NCBI RefSeq assembly: GCF_902728265.1
Contig: NZ_CACVBR010000004.1
Location: 1 to 64,000, forward strand
Length of the DNA stretch: 64,000 bases
Reading direction: 5' to 3'
Source: Chryseobacterium potabilaquae
Lineage (GTDB): Bacteria > Bacteroidota > Bacteroidia > Flavobacteriales > Weeksellaceae
The first letter of the stretch is position 1, and each line of letters opens with the position of its first letter. Both the position numbers and the translations under genes were made by a program. Positions 29,438 to 38,577 of this stretch are shown one piece after another. The notes under the pieces were generated by a model that was not told where the DNA came from, made no database searches, and saw nothing but the letters and a program-made list of their open reading frames with translations.

Positions 29438-30289
29438 ATGGAAAAAATAGCTTTTATAATCAATCCTTTTTCGGCTAAAAAAAACTATGAACCTTTTCTT
29501 GCTGAACTTAAAAATAAAGTGGTTAACCCCTTGTATTATATTTCAGAATCTATAGAGGGAACTAATGACTTTATCCGAAATCACTTTGATAATATAGATA
29601 TATTTGTGGCAATAGGAGGAGATGGTACTATTTCTACAGTGGCCAGAAACCTTATTAATACAGATAAAGTGCTTGCTATTTTTCCTGCGGGTTCTGGGAA
29701 TGGATTTTCCACGGAGACTCAATTCAACAGAAATTTAGATGAGCTTATTGAAAAAATTAATACTAAAAAATCTAGAAAAATTGATACATTCACAGTAAAT
29801 GGTCAGCTTTCTATTAACGTTTCCGGAACGGGGTTCGATGGAAAAGTGGTGAAAGAATTTGAAAAAACGACCCGAGGATTTACCAATTATATTAAAGTTT
29901 CTTTAAAAACTTTTTTTAATTATAAGCCTATCAAATTGAAATTTTTTACTGAGGAATATCAAAAATATAATGGAAAGTATCTGATGGTTAATGTGGCTAA
30001 TACCCGCCAGTTTGGAAACAATGCATACATTGCTCCCCATGCTAGTAAAAGTGATGGCCTAGTAGATCTAGTATTGGTCAAAAAATTTCCTTTAAGATAT
30101 TCACCTGTTTTTGCATTTAGAATGTTTACCAAAAAGCTAAAAACAGATGATTATATAACTTATATCCCTGTTTCAGAAGTTGAATTTAAGGTAAATACTA
30201 AAAATTGGCATCTGGATGGAGAGTTTAATAAAATAAAATCTCCAATTCATATAAAAGTACAACCGTCAAGTCTGAACATTTTGATTTAA
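29438..30289 (+). CDS. Diacylglycerol/lipid kinase family protein
   Basis: The 283-residue protein carries the DAGK catalytic domain: IAFIINPFSAKK at residues 4-15, the nucleotide-binding GGDGTISTVARNLI near residues 58-71, and PAGSGNGFS near residues 82-90. The C-terminal half has YLMVNVANTRQFGNNAYIAP and NWHLDGE, as in YegS/DgkB-type enzymes. It phosphorylates diacylglycerol, sphingoid bases or a similar lipid at the membrane face. The start at 29438 is fixed by the promoter box; an in-frame ATG at 29414 lies before it. Confidence 0.88.
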   Translation: MEKIAFIINPFSAKKNYEPFLAELKNKVVNPLYYISESIEGTNDFIRNHFDNIDIFVAIGGDGTISTVARNLINTDKVLAIFPAGSGNGFSTETQFNRNLDELIEKINTKKSRKIDTFTVNGQLSINVSGTGFDGKVVKEFEKTTRGFTNYIKVSLKTFFNYKPIKLKFFTEEYQKYNGKYLMVNVANTRQFGNNAYIAPHASKSDGLVDLVLVKKFPLRYSPVFAFRMFTKKLKTDDYITYIPVSEVEFKVNTKNWHLDGEFNKIKSPIHIKVQPSSLNILI

Positions 30290-30303
30290 ATTGGGTTTGA
30301 GAA

Positions 30304-31584
30304 TTAAATTTCTAATTTTCTCTCAATTTCTTGCGGATGATTTAAAGACAAAGTCAGTTGGGTTTTATCTAACTGTTTTTCCCAATTGGCTACGACTATT
30401 GTAGCTACTGAATTTCCTATTACATTAGTTAGAGCACGACATTCACTCATAAATTTATCGATCCCCAAAATCAGTGTCATTCCTGCTATTGGAATTTCAG
30501 GAACAACCGCTAAGGTTGCGGCTAATGTTACAAAACCGGCACCCGTAACTCCTGCTGCTCCTTTTGAGCTTAGCATAGCCACAAGCAAAAGCACTAGTTG
30601 TTTTTCAAGGGGAAGGTGAATATTTAATGCTTGAGCAATGAATAGAGATGCTAAAGTCATGTAAATATTGGTTCCATCCAAATTAAATGAATATCCGGTG
30701 GGAACGACTAGCCCTACAATAGTTTTAGAGCAGCCTGCTTTTTCAAGTTTTTCCATCATTCCTGGAAGTGCAGATTCTGATGAACTTGTCCCTAAGACAA
30801 GAAGAAGTTCTTCCTTAAGGTAATACATCAACTTAAATATACTAAAACCATTATACCATGCTACGGCCCCCAATATCAAAATAACAAATAAAATGGACGT
30901 GATGTAAAACGTACATACTAAAAATATTAAATTTAAAACAGAATGTAATCCATATTTACCTATAGTAAATGCCATGGCCCCAAAAGCTCCAATAGGTGCA
31001 AGCTTCATGAGCATATGGACAATTTTAAAAATCGGGGCTGATAGATCTTGTAAAAATTCGGTTATTTTATGACTTTTTTCTTTGGTTAATACCAATGCAA
31101 CTCCCATCAAAATAGCGACTAAAAGAACCTGTAGAATATTTTCACCCACCAAAGGACTAAATAAACTTTCGGGAATTATATTCATGACAAATCCTGTCAA
31201 TGTGGATTCGTGAGCCTTCTGTTGGTATTCTGAAATGTCTCCGGAAAGAGTAGAAGGGTCTATATTTAATCCACGTCCTGGTTGTAAGACATTTCCCACT
31301 ATGAGTCCAATAATCAATGCCAAGGTAGAAAAAGTAAAGAAATAGATCATCGCTTTAATGGCAATCCTTCCTACTTTTTTTAGGTCAGTCATATGAGCAA
31401 TCCCTAAAGTCAGGGTAATAAAAATGACAGGAGCGATAATCATTTTTACCAATTTAATGAAACCATCACCTAATGGTTTCATTTTTTCTCCTAATTCTGG
31501 ATAATAATTGCCTAATAATATACCTATTGTAATAGCAATAATAACTTGAAAGTAAAGTTGTTGGTGGATTTTTTTTGCTTTCAA
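30304..31584 (-). CDS. Dicarboxylate/amino acid:cation symporter (DAACS family)
   Basis: The 426-residue protein has eight membrane helices and the re-entrant hairpins of the GltP/DctA family. The serine-rich signature [17 protein letters not shown] lies near residues 268-284, the substrate/Na+ motif [13 protein letters not shown] near residues 302-314 and the HP2 segment [14 protein letters not shown] near residues 342-355. It imports C4-dicarboxylates or Glu/Asp with protons or Na+. The start is TTG at 31584: an in-frame stop lies 15 bases upstream and no ATG occurs until after the first transmembrane helix, so this is a genuine non-ATG start unless the N-terminus is truncated. Confidence 0.92.
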   Translation of the reverse strand: MKAKKIHQQLYFQVIIAITIGILLGNYYPELGEKMKPLGDGFIKLVKMIIAPVIFITLTLGIAHMTDLKKVGRIAIKAMIYFFTFSTLALIIGLIVGNVLQPGRGLNIDPSTLSGDISEYQQKAHESTLTGFVMNIIPESLFSPLVGENILQVLLVAILMGVALVLTKEKSHKITEFLQDLSAPIFKIVHMLMKLAPIGAFGAMAFTIGKYGLHSVLNLIFLVCTFYITSILFVILILGAVAWYNGFSIFKLMYYLKEELLLVLGTSSSESALPGMMEKLEKAGCSKTIVGLVVPTGYSFNLDGTNIYMTLASLFIAQALNIHLPLEKQLVLLLVAMLSSKGAAGVTGAGFVTLAATLAVVPEIPIAGMTLILGIDKFMSECRALTNVIGNSVATIVVANWEKQLDKTQLTLSLNHPQEIERKLEI

Positions 31585-31744
31585 CGGAACGTTTTTTGAT
31601 TAAAGGGCCGAATTTAAGAAAATTTACTCTAAAAATATGATAAAAATCATGGAGTATTATTCAATATTTAATAGGCCCACTGTAATTATTTAAGTAGAAA
31701 TAAGATAGTATATTTAATTGTCTAGAAAATATAGAATAATCTTA

Positions 31745-33433
31745 TTATTCTATCGCTACAGAATCATCTCCACGACCATCAGCAACGGCATGAATATTTC
31801 CTATATCATCAATGAGGATCATTTCAGTTCTTCCAATTTGATTCCATTTTTCAGCTTTATAACCTAAAGTTTCTAAATCTTTTATGGTGTTTTCGGGAAA
31901 GTTCTTTTCAAAAGCTACGCTTTCAGGAAGCCATTGATGGTGAAATTTTGGAGTGTTTATGGACATATTTGCATTTAATTTAAAATCCACGACATTCACA
32001 ATGGACTGATACACGGAGGTAGGAATGGTTGTTCCTCCGGGAGTTCCCACTACCATATAGGGTTTTCCATTTTTTAAAACTATAGTGGGAGTCATAGAAG
32101 AAAGCATTCTTTTACGGGGCTGGATAGAATTAGCCTCACCTCCTACTGCACCAAACATATTGGGAACTCCTGGCTTTATAGAGAAATCATCCATTTCATT
32201 ATTCAAAAAGAATCCGGCTCCAGAAACAACTACTTTACTGCCATATAATCCGTTCAGGGTTGTTGTAACAGCCGCTGCATTTCCGTCTTTATCTATAACT
32301 GAAATGTGAGTGGTTTCTGTGGATTCTTTAGGTTGTGAAATAATAGTACCCACTTCAGAGCTTGGAGTGGCTTTATTGAAATTGAAATTTTTCCATCTGT
32401 TTTTTAAATACTCATCAGAAATGAGATAGTCAGTTTTATCTTGAATAAAATCCGGATCACCCATATATTCGGCTCTATCAGCATAGGCTCTTCTTTCTGC
32501 TTCTACCATAATCTGAACCGCTTTTGTAGAGTTCTGTTGATATTTTTCCAGATTCTCATAGCTCGCCATTTTCAACATTTGAGCTAACAAAATTCCTCCA
32601 CTAGAAGGAAGAGGCATAGAAACAATATGATTTCCTTTATAATCGAATTCAAGAGCTTTTCTCTCTGCAACTTTATAATTGTTTAGGTCATCTAAGCTTA
32701 TAATACCATTTCCTGCTTGCATTTCTGCAACCAAAAGCTCGGCAGTCTTTCCATTATAAAATCCTTTTAATCCATTTTTCTGAATACGCTTTAGCGTTTC
32801 AGCCAATTCTTTTTGAATTAAGAGATCTCCGGCTTTCCATGGCGTATTTTTTACAAAAACAATGCTAGACTTGTTGTGTTTCTGAAAGTGTTCTTTATTT
32901 GCATTTAACAATTGGGCTTCTTGAGCTGTAATCGCAAATCCTTTTTCAGCTAGATCAATAGCAGGCTGGATTAATTGAGCCATGGAAAGTTTACCATATT
33001 TTGCTGTGGCAAAAAAACCTGCAATACTTCCTGGAATTCCTACGGCTAACCTTCCATTTTGAGAAAGATCAGTATTGGCTTTTCCATTTTTGTCGATATA
33101 CATGTTATGAGAAGCTTTATCAGGCGCGGTTTCGCGATAATCTATAGTGAACTTTTCACCATTATTTTTTACTCCCACTAAAAAGCCACCTCCACCAATA
33201 TTTCCGGCTTGAGGATACACTACTGCTAAAGCATATTGAGTTGAAATAATGGCATCATAAGCATTTCCTCCCATTTTGAGAATTTTGGCCCCGGCTTCAC
33301 TCGCTAAAGGATGAGCAGAAACAACAACACCTTTATTTTGTACGGTGACTTCTTTTACAATCTTGATATCTGTGAACTGAGCCCACGAGAACTGAGCTGC
33401 TAGAAACAGAGAAACGAAATACATTTTTTTCAT
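31745..33433 (-). CDS. ggt: Gamma-glutamyltransferase
   Basis: The 562-residue precursor has a signal peptide (FLAAQFSWAQ) and the full Ntn-hydrolase fold. The processing/catalytic Thr lies in TTHISVIDKDGNAAAVTTTL near residues 378-397 (canonical TTH), and the substrate-binding glycine motif in VVGTPGGTTIPTSVYQS near residues 473-489. It cleaves glutathione and other gamma-glutamyl compounds in the periplasm and self-cleaves into two chains. Length is normal. It has its own promoter and lies downstream of nothing on this strand. Confidence 0.95.
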   Translation of the reverse strand: MKKMYFVSLFLAAQFSWAQFTDIKIVKEVTVQNKGVVVSAHPLASEAGAKILKMGGNAYDAIISTQYALAVVYPQAGNIGGGGFLVGVKNNGEKFTIDYRETAPDKASHNMYIDKNGKANTDLSQNGRLAVGIPGSIAGFFATAKYGKLSMAQLIQPAIDLAEKGFAITAQEAQLLNANKEHFQKHNKSSIVFVKNTPWKAGDLLIQKELAETLKRIQKNGLKGFYNGKTAELLVAEMQAGNGIISLDDLNNYKVAERKALEFDYKGNHIVSMPLPSSGGILLAQMLKMASYENLEKYQQNSTKAVQIMVEAERRAYADRAEYMGDPDFIQDKTDYLISDEYLKNRWKNFNFNKATPSSEVGTIISQPKESTETTHISVIDKDGNAAAVTTTLNGLYGSKVVVSGAGFFLNNEMDDFSIKPGVPNMFGAVGGEANSIQPRKRMLSSMTPTIVLKNGKPYMVVGTPGGTTIPTSVYQSIVNVVDFKLNANMSINTPKFHHQWLPESVAFEKNFPENTIKDLETLGYKAEKWNQIGRTEMILIDDIGNIHAVADGRGDDSVAIE

Positions 33434-33452
33434 ACCACTATAATTTAGAAAA

Positions 33453-33460
33453 CAAATGTA
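33453..33460 (-). promoter_or_regulatory. Promoter -7 box for ggt
   Basis: Minus-strand TACATTTG matches TAnnTTTG, 19 bases before the ATG. The remaining divergent interval up to 33719 shows no gene. Confidence 0.55.
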
Positions 33461-33719
33461 TATATTTTTAATTCGAAGTTGGAATGGTTGAAAAATAATA
33501 TTTCTATTTTCTAATACTTTCTATAAGACTGTAACAACGATTTTTTTCCTTTACTAAAAAAATTAAATGACAAGTATATATTCATTATTGATCTTTGTTG
33601 TTAGTATGGAGTGGTATACATTCATAAAGCTAAAATAAATAAAAAATGATGGAAAATAAATTTTAATTTTAGGATAATTTTTTTACAAATTAAGAGAAGA
33701 TGTGTTTTTACACACCTTA

Positions 33720-33753
33720 TTGTATGGTGATAAGTATGATTTTTTTACTTTTG
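33720..33753 (+). promoter_or_regulatory. Full promoter for threonine dehydrogenase gene
   Basis: TTG (33720-33722), a 23-base spacer and TACTTTTG (33746-33753) are followed by an A-rich leader before the ATG at 33776. Confidence 0.6.
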
Positions 33754-33775
33754 TAAAAATCTAAAAAATCTAAAA

Positions 33776-34741
33776 ATGAAATCCGATACGGAAAGAATAC
33801 TTATTACAGGTGCTTTAGGACAGATTGGTACGGAACTAACCAATAGGCTTGTTGAGATGCATGGAGCTGAAAATGTGGTTGCATCTGGTCTAGATAGATG
33901 GCAGAAGGGAATCACCTCAGCAGAGCATTATGAGAGAATGGATGTTACGAATACCCAGTTGGTAAGACAGGTTATAAAAGATTATGATATTACCACTGTT
34001 TATCATTTGGCATCTTTATTGTCTGGTACATCCGAAAAACAACCCGTCTTTGCTTGGAAATTAAATATTGAACCCTTACTTCATTTTTGTGAAATGGCAA
34101 AAGAGGGTCTTATAAATAAGATTTTTTGGCCCAGTTCAATTGCCGTATTTGGAAAAGGTATTCCAAAAGAAAATGTTGCCCAGGATGTGGTATTGAATCC
34201 TACAACAGTATATGGAATTTCTAAAATGGCCGGAGAAAAATGGTGCGAATATTATTTTGATAAACATGGAGTTGATGTAAGAAGTATTCGATATCCGGGA
34301 TTAATTTCTTGGAAAACTCCTGCGGGAGGAGGAACAACTGATTATGCCGTAGAGATTTTCTACGAAGCAATTGAAGAAGGGAAATATACCAGTTTTATTG
34401 CTGAGAATACGGCGATGCCTATGTTATATATGGATGATGCAATCAATGCAACGTTGAAGTTAATGGAGGCTCCAAAGGAAAGTATAACTGTTCGTAGTTC
34501 TTATAATTTAGGTGGGATGTCTTTTACTCCAAAAGAATTGGCAGAAGAGATTAAGAAAGAGATTCCTTCTTTTGAAGTTGACTATAAACCGGATTTTCGA
34601 CAAGCAATTGCAGATTCATGGCCTGCCTCAATTGACGATTCTGTAGCCAAAAAAGATTGGGGATTGACATATGATTTTGGTATTTCTGAAATGACAACAG
34701 ATATGATTAAAAATCTCAAAATAAAACTAGGAAACAATTAA
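33776..34741 (+). CDS. NAD-dependent epimerase-fold L-threonine 3-dehydrogenase
   Basis: The 321-residue extended short-chain dehydrogenase opens with the nucleotide-binding motif ILITGALGQIGTELTNRLVE at residues 8-27. The active-site pair is YGISKMAGEKW (Tyr and Lys near residues 144-148), preceded by WPSSIAVFG (Ser). The later region KTPAGGGTTDYAVEIFYEA near residues 181-199 is typical of the UDP-galactose-epimerase-like threonine dehydrogenase subfamily, which converts threonine to 2-amino-3-ketobutyrate. A 2-amino-3-ketobutyrate ligase gene is not adjacent, so pathway coupling is unseen. A deacetylase-like gene follows 24 bases downstream. Confidence 0.88.
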   Translation: MKSDTERILITGALGQIGTELTNRLVEMHGAENVVASGLDRWQKGITSAEHYERMDVTNTQLVRQVIKDYDITTVYHLASLLSGTSEKQPVFAWKLNIEPLLHFCEMAKEGLINKIFWPSSIAVFGKGIPKENVAQDVVLNPTTVYGISKMAGEKWCEYYFDKHGVDVRSIRYPGLISWKTPAGGGTTDYAVEIFYEAIEEGKYTSFIAENTAMPMLYMDDAINATLKLMEAPKESITVRSSYNLGGMSFTPKELAEEIKKEIPSFEVDYKPDFRQAIADSWPASIDDSVAKKDWGLTYDFGISEMTTDMIKNLKIKLGNN

Positions 34742-34765
34742 TACTATAACTCTAAATAAAATTAA

Positions 34766-35518
34766 ATGATATTATTGACTTTCAACATTATTAATATTGA
34801 AGCGGAAACCAAAAATGGGCTACAAATTTCTGATGAAGAAAGGTTGAAAATTACAGAAGATAATGTCAGAGCAATTCTTAGAATTTTAGATATTCACGAT
34901 ATAAAAGCAAGTTTTTTTGTGGAAGTTTCAATCACTCAAAAACTTCAAAATTTAATAAAAGCAATTTCATACAAAGGTCATGAAATTGCTTTTTATAATA
35001 ACAATTCCAATCTTCAAGAAATTGAAGAAACTAAAAAGCTAACCCAAGATTTTTTGGAAAAACAAATTAGAGGAATCCGTCAAAAAGATTTTAAACTATC
35101 ACAGGAAAGCCTAAAATCATTGGAGTTTAATTATGTTTCTAATATTGATAATTCCAATATTCTTTTTCCCTTTAAACGTCTCAAAAGAAATACTGAAATT
35201 AAAGAAGAAGATGGGCTAAGCATTGTTCCGGAAAGTATTTCTCCTTATAGCCAACTACCTTATAATGATTTTATATTTCAAATTTTACCCATGAAATATT
35301 ATCAGAATATGGTTTTCGAAACGTTAAAAAAAGATGAATTTGTTTTAATTTATTTAAATTCTTGGCAGTTTACAGATTTTAGTACATATGATTTTAAAGT
35401 TCCATTGTATCGAAAGCTATCTTCCGGAAAAAAACTAGAAGATAAATTAGACGCTCTTCTTGTATGGATTAATGAAAAGGAATTAGCTACTTCTCGTATG
35501 AAGGATTATATTTTTTAA
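34766..35518 (+). CDS. Polysaccharide deacetylase-fold protein with degenerate active site
   Basis: The 250-residue protein follows the NodB-fold layout: LTFNIINIEAET at residues 3-14 occupies the place of the T-F-D-V-E/D-D motif, ILDIHDIKASFFVEV near residues 41-55 is the conserved helix-strand, and KGHEIAFYNNN near residues 72-82 stands where H-E-I-G-x-H-x-x-x-H is expected. The first Asp is Asn and the metal-binding His pair is missing, so classical deacetylation is unlikely. Close relatives as I remember them show the same loss, so it seems conserved and not decay. It probably shares a transcript with the threonine dehydrogenase gene. Confidence 0.7.
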   Translation: MILLTFNIINIEAETKNGLQISDEERLKITEDNVRAILRILDIHDIKASFFVEVSITQKLQNLIKAISYKGHEIAFYNNNSNLQEIEETKKLTQDFLEKQIRGIRQKDFKLSQESLKSLEFNYVSNIDNSNILFPFKRLKRNTEIKEEDGLSIVPESISPYSQLPYNDFIFQILPMKYYQNMVFETLKKDEFVLIYLNSWQFTDFSTYDFKVPLYRKLSSGKKLEDKLDALLVWINEKELATSRMKDYIF

Positions 35519-35555
35519 ATTTATATATAAAAATTATTTTTTGATCAAGAAGGTG

Positions 35556-36761
35556 TTACCCTAATTCAAAAAGTGTAATTTCAGGTAAAACACCCACTCT
35601 CCCGGGATATCCTAAAACACCAAAACCTCTATTTACATATAATAATTTGCCTTCACTTTCATATAAATCAGCCCATTTTGGATAACGATATTGAACGGGA
35701 GACCATTTAACATTTTTTAAATCCAATCCAAATTGCATTCCGTGTGTGTGTCCTGAAAGTGTTAAATGTATATTTCCAGTGTGCTTTTTCACCACATAAT
35801 CAAAATGGGTTGGGTCATGGCTCATTAAAATTTTTGTGGCAGAATTGGGAACATTTTTTAATGCCTCATCGATCTTTCCAAATTGAGGAAATGGTTTTAA
35901 TCCCCAGTTTTCTACACCAAGAATATATAATTTATCTCCATTTTTTTCGATAATTCTGTTTTCGTTTCGGAGCATATCAAACCCAGCCTGTTTTTCGTAA
36001 TCAATTAAAGTCTCTAAATTTTTCTTTTTTTCTTCTAATGATCCCCATGTCACATAATCTCCATAATCATGATTCCCTAGTACTGCTAGTTTTCCATCTT
36101 TAGCTTTAATTTTTGAAAATAAAGGAATAAAAGGTTTAAATTCGTCAGCCACATTATTGACCATATCTCCTGTGAATAAAACCAAGTCCGGTTTTTGTTC
36201 ATTGATGAGTTCAATGGCATGTTCCAATTTACTCGGATCAGAAAAGCTTCCACTGTGAACATCTGATATTTGGATAATTTTATAGCCTTTAAAACTTTTC
36301 GGAAGATTTGGTAGTTTTACTTTTACCTTTCTTACTTTATGACGGTATTTTCCAAATGTGATTCCATCAATAAATAGAGCAGATAAGACCCCTCCTAATC
36401 CTAATCCTACCAAACTTAAAAACTTTCTTCTTTCAGGGAAAAAATTTTCTGTAGGTCTTGTAAGTCCTATTAAATAACTCCATCCTCTAAAAATATCGTC
36501 TATTAATAAGAATAGTACAATAAAAACTTTAGGTAAAATAAAGATTAAGAACAATGAAATCATGATCTGTGCTCTTACGGTGCTTCTATCAGATCTTTGA
36601 TAGTGAGTCATTTCGTAGGCAAAAACTCCATATATAGTCAGGGTGATGATCCAATATCCTAATTTCACCCATAAGCTGTCGGTTAAAGTTCTTATAGCCT
36701 GATAAATATATACTTCCAGAAATAAGAAGATGGCGGTAATTATTAAAAAATTTCTTTGCAT
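35556..36761 (-). CDS. Membrane-anchored metallophosphoesterase
   Basis: The protein of about 401 residues begins with three or four membrane helices (residues 1-100), a basic segment ERRKFLSLVGLGLGG, then a cytoplasmic or periplasmic calcineurin-like domain. All metal-ligand motifs are present: ISDVHSG, FTGDMVNN, LGNHDYGDYV, MSHDPTHFD and LSGHTHGMQFG. The layout matches YkuE/YaeI-type phosphoesterases; substrates may include UDP-sugar lipids or phosphodiesters. An in-frame GTG at 36782 is rejected because it lies within the hairpin of the upstream terminator; the ATG at 36761 is used. Confidence 0.88.
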   Translation of the reverse strand: MQRNFLIITAIFLFLEVYIYQAIRTLTDSLWVKLGYWIITLTIYGVFAYEMTHYQRSDRSTVRAQIMISLFLIFILPKVFIVLFLLIDDIFRGWSYLIGLTRPTENFFPERRKFLSLVGLGLGGVLSALFIDGITFGKYRHKVRKVKVKLPNLPKSFKGYKIIQISDVHSGSFSDPSKLEHAIELINEQKPDLVLFTGDMVNNVADEFKPFIPLFSKIKAKDGKLAVLGNHDYGDYVTWGSLEEKKKNLETLIDYEKQAGFDMLRNENRIIEKNGDKLYILGVENWGLKPFPQFGKIDEALKNVPNSATKILMSHDPTHFDYVVKKHTGNIHLTLSGHTHGMQFGLDLKNVKWSPVQYRYPKWADLYESEGKLLYVNRGFGVLGYPGRVGVLPEITLFELG

Positions 36762-36772
36762 AATCGGGGGTA

Positions 36773-36809
36773 AAAAAAGCACAAAGAATAAACTTCCCTG
36801 TGCTTTTTT
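36773..36809 (-). terminator. Terminator after the KAS III-type gene
   Basis: An 11-bp perfect stem, AAAAAAGCACA (36773-36783) with TGTGCTTTTTT (36799-36809). Confidence 0.8.
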
Positions 36810-36833
36810 ATTTTTATTAAATTATACGTTAAT

Positions 36834-37901
36834 TTAAGGAAATTTATAAACGATAGCATTGATGTTCATTCCAGCTCCCACTGAAGTCATTACAATGTTA
36901 CCTTTTTCTTTAAACGATTGACCCTCCATTTTTCCTTTAATTATTAAATCATACATAGTAGGAACTGTTGCCACAGAGGAATTACCAAACAATTGAATGG
37001 TCATAGGAGAGATGGCGTGATCATAATCTTTTATATTATACAATTTATGAAGTCTTTCAATCATAGCATAATCCATCTTAGCATTTGCTTGATGAATTAA
37101 TATTTTGTCGATATCTTCAATAGAAAGACCTGCATCGTCAATGGTTTCTTTAATAGCTATAGGAACATTCTTAAGAGCGTACTCATAAATTTTCCTTCCA
37201 AGCATTCTGATATAAAGTTTACCCTTGTTGACTTCTTTGTTAAGAGAGCAGCCGTTTACTAAATAGTCCAATTCAGGGCCATTGTCACAAATTGTATTAT
37301 GAGAAATAATTCCTACATTTTCTTGCTCTGTTGCTTGTACTACTACAGCTCCCGCACCATCTGCAAAAATCATTTTATTTCGATCATAAGGATCTGTTAC
37401 CCTACTTAAGGTTTCACTTCCTACAACGAGAATTGTTTTAGCAGCTTTGACTTTAATTAAATTATCTGCTAAAATCATGGCTTCCACCCACCCCGGACAA
37501 CCGAAAATCATATCATAAGTGATACATTTTCTGTTTTTAATTCCTAAGTGATTCTTTACTCTTGCTGCCATATTGGGCATAAAGTTAGTAAGCCCATCTG
37601 TATTTACTTCTCCAAAATTACTTGCATAAATAATGTAATCTAGCTCTTCGGCATTTACTTTAGCATCTTCAATGGCAATTTTTGAAGCTTCGTAACCAAT
37701 TTGAGAGTTGGTAAGATCATCTTCAATATATCTACGCTCTTCAATTTCTGTAATTTCTACAAATTTTGAAATAACTTCTTCTGTAGGTTTGTCTATTTTC
37801 TCACCTTCATCTGTATAGAACTCAGAATCTATGAAATAATCTCTACCAATAACTCTATTAGGAATATAAGATCCAGAACCAATAATGATCGTATTCGGCA
37901 T
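36834..37901 (-). CDS. 3-oxoacyl-ACP synthase III family protein
   Basis: The 355-residue thiolase-fold enzyme has the Cys-His-Asn triad: MIFGCPGWVEAM (Cys near residue 135), ILIHQANAKMDYAMI (His) and LFGNSSVATVPTMY (Asn). It is about 40 residues longer than housekeeping FabH, mainly through N-terminal insertions (for example the acidic segment after DYFIDSEFYTDEG). That places it among FabH-like enzymes of uncertain substrate, which join an acyl-CoA/ACP with a second acyl or other group. No acyl carrier protein gene is adjacent. It is transcribed alone from a consensus promoter. Confidence 0.87.
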   Translation of the reverse strand: MPNTIIIGSGSYIPNRVIGRDYFIDSEFYTDEGEKIDKPTEEVISKFVEITEIEERRYIEDDLTNSQIGYEASKIAIEDAKVNAEELDYIIYASNFGEVNTDGLTNFMPNMAARVKNHLGIKNRKCITYDMIFGCPGWVEAMILADNLIKVKAAKTILVVGSETLSRVTDPYDRNKMIFADGAGAVVVQATEQENVGIISHNTICDNGPELDYLVNGCSLNKEVNKGKLYIRMLGRKIYEYALKNVPIAIKETIDDAGLSIEDIDKILIHQANAKMDYAMIERLHKLYNIKDYDHAISPMTIQLFGNSSVATVPTMYDLIIKGKMEGQSFKEKGNIVMTSVGAGMNINAIVYKFP

Positions 37902-37927
37902 TCGTCTATATAATTTTTTTAAAGATG

Positions 37928-37935
37928 CAAAGTTA
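37928..37935 (-). promoter_or_regulatory. Promoter -7 box for the KAS III-type gene
   Basis: Minus-strand TAACTTTG is an exact TAnnTTTG match, 26 bases before the ATG. Confidence 0.55.
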
Positions 37936-37972
37936 ATAATTAATATTAATAACGAAGAATTAAAAATATTAT

Positions 37973-37980
37973 TAAATTTG
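37973..37980 (+). promoter_or_regulatory. Promoter -7 box for hypothetical-ubiE-porT operon
   Basis: TAAATTTG matches TAnnTTTG, 23 bases before the ATG at 38004. Confidence 0.5.
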
Positions 37981-38003
37981 CAAAAATTGTACTTTACAGT
38001 CTT

Positions 38004-38573
38004 ATGAAAAACAATCCATCCTTAAAAGGATTATGTATTGCGGTGGTAGCATTTGTATTTGCCTTTGGGATATATTTTCTTTTTTTGGCTAAAAAGAATT
38101 ATTACGTAGTAGATAATCCCACTCCAAATACCTATTATTATAAAATTAATGAGGGTGAAGAAGGGGTGATAGCAGCAGGACAAACGGTTCCGTTGCATTT
38201 GAGTCAAGGGAGAAATTCCATCAAAGTTTATGATCAAAATAGAAAGTTTCTCTATGATTCAGCGTTTGAAGTAAGTAAAATTCGTGGACTTATCAATATT
38301 GCCCATCAGGATTATTATATTAATGATCAATATTATGGATATAATCTCAAGAAAGATTCCTTACTTTTGGCACTTGATAAAACCATGATTGATGGTACCT
38401 CTTATTATGGAGGCGCAAAACACTTCAATAAATTATATTCTGAAGACTTTTATTATAATGTAGACGAAGATTACGATAAAATCGTTAAGAATATTCAGAA
38501 AGTTGAATCAAGATCAAAGATTTTCAGAAAACAGGATTACCTTAATTATTATAAAGAATATTACAAGTTTTAA
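38004..38573 (+). CDS. Membrane-anchored hypothetical protein
   Basis: The 189-residue protein has one N-terminal membrane helix (about residues 10-28) and a Tyr/Asp-rich extracytoplasmic part with many YY pairs. It does not match a family I know. The stop codon is 4 bases before the TTG start of the menaquinone methyltransferase gene, so the two are co-transcribed and probably translationally coupled. With porT further downstream, an envelope role is conceivable but unproven. Confidence 0.7.
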   Translation: MKNNPSLKGLCIAVVAFVFAFGIYFLFLAKKNYYVVDNPTPNTYYYKINEGEEGVIAAGQTVPLHLSQGRNSIKVYDQNRKFLYDSAFEVSKIRGLINIAHQDYYINDQYYGYNLKKDSLLLALDKTMIDGTSYYGGAKHFNKLYSEDFYYNVDEDYDKIVKNIQKVESRSKIFRKQDYLNYYKEYYKF

Positions 38574-38577
38574 AATT

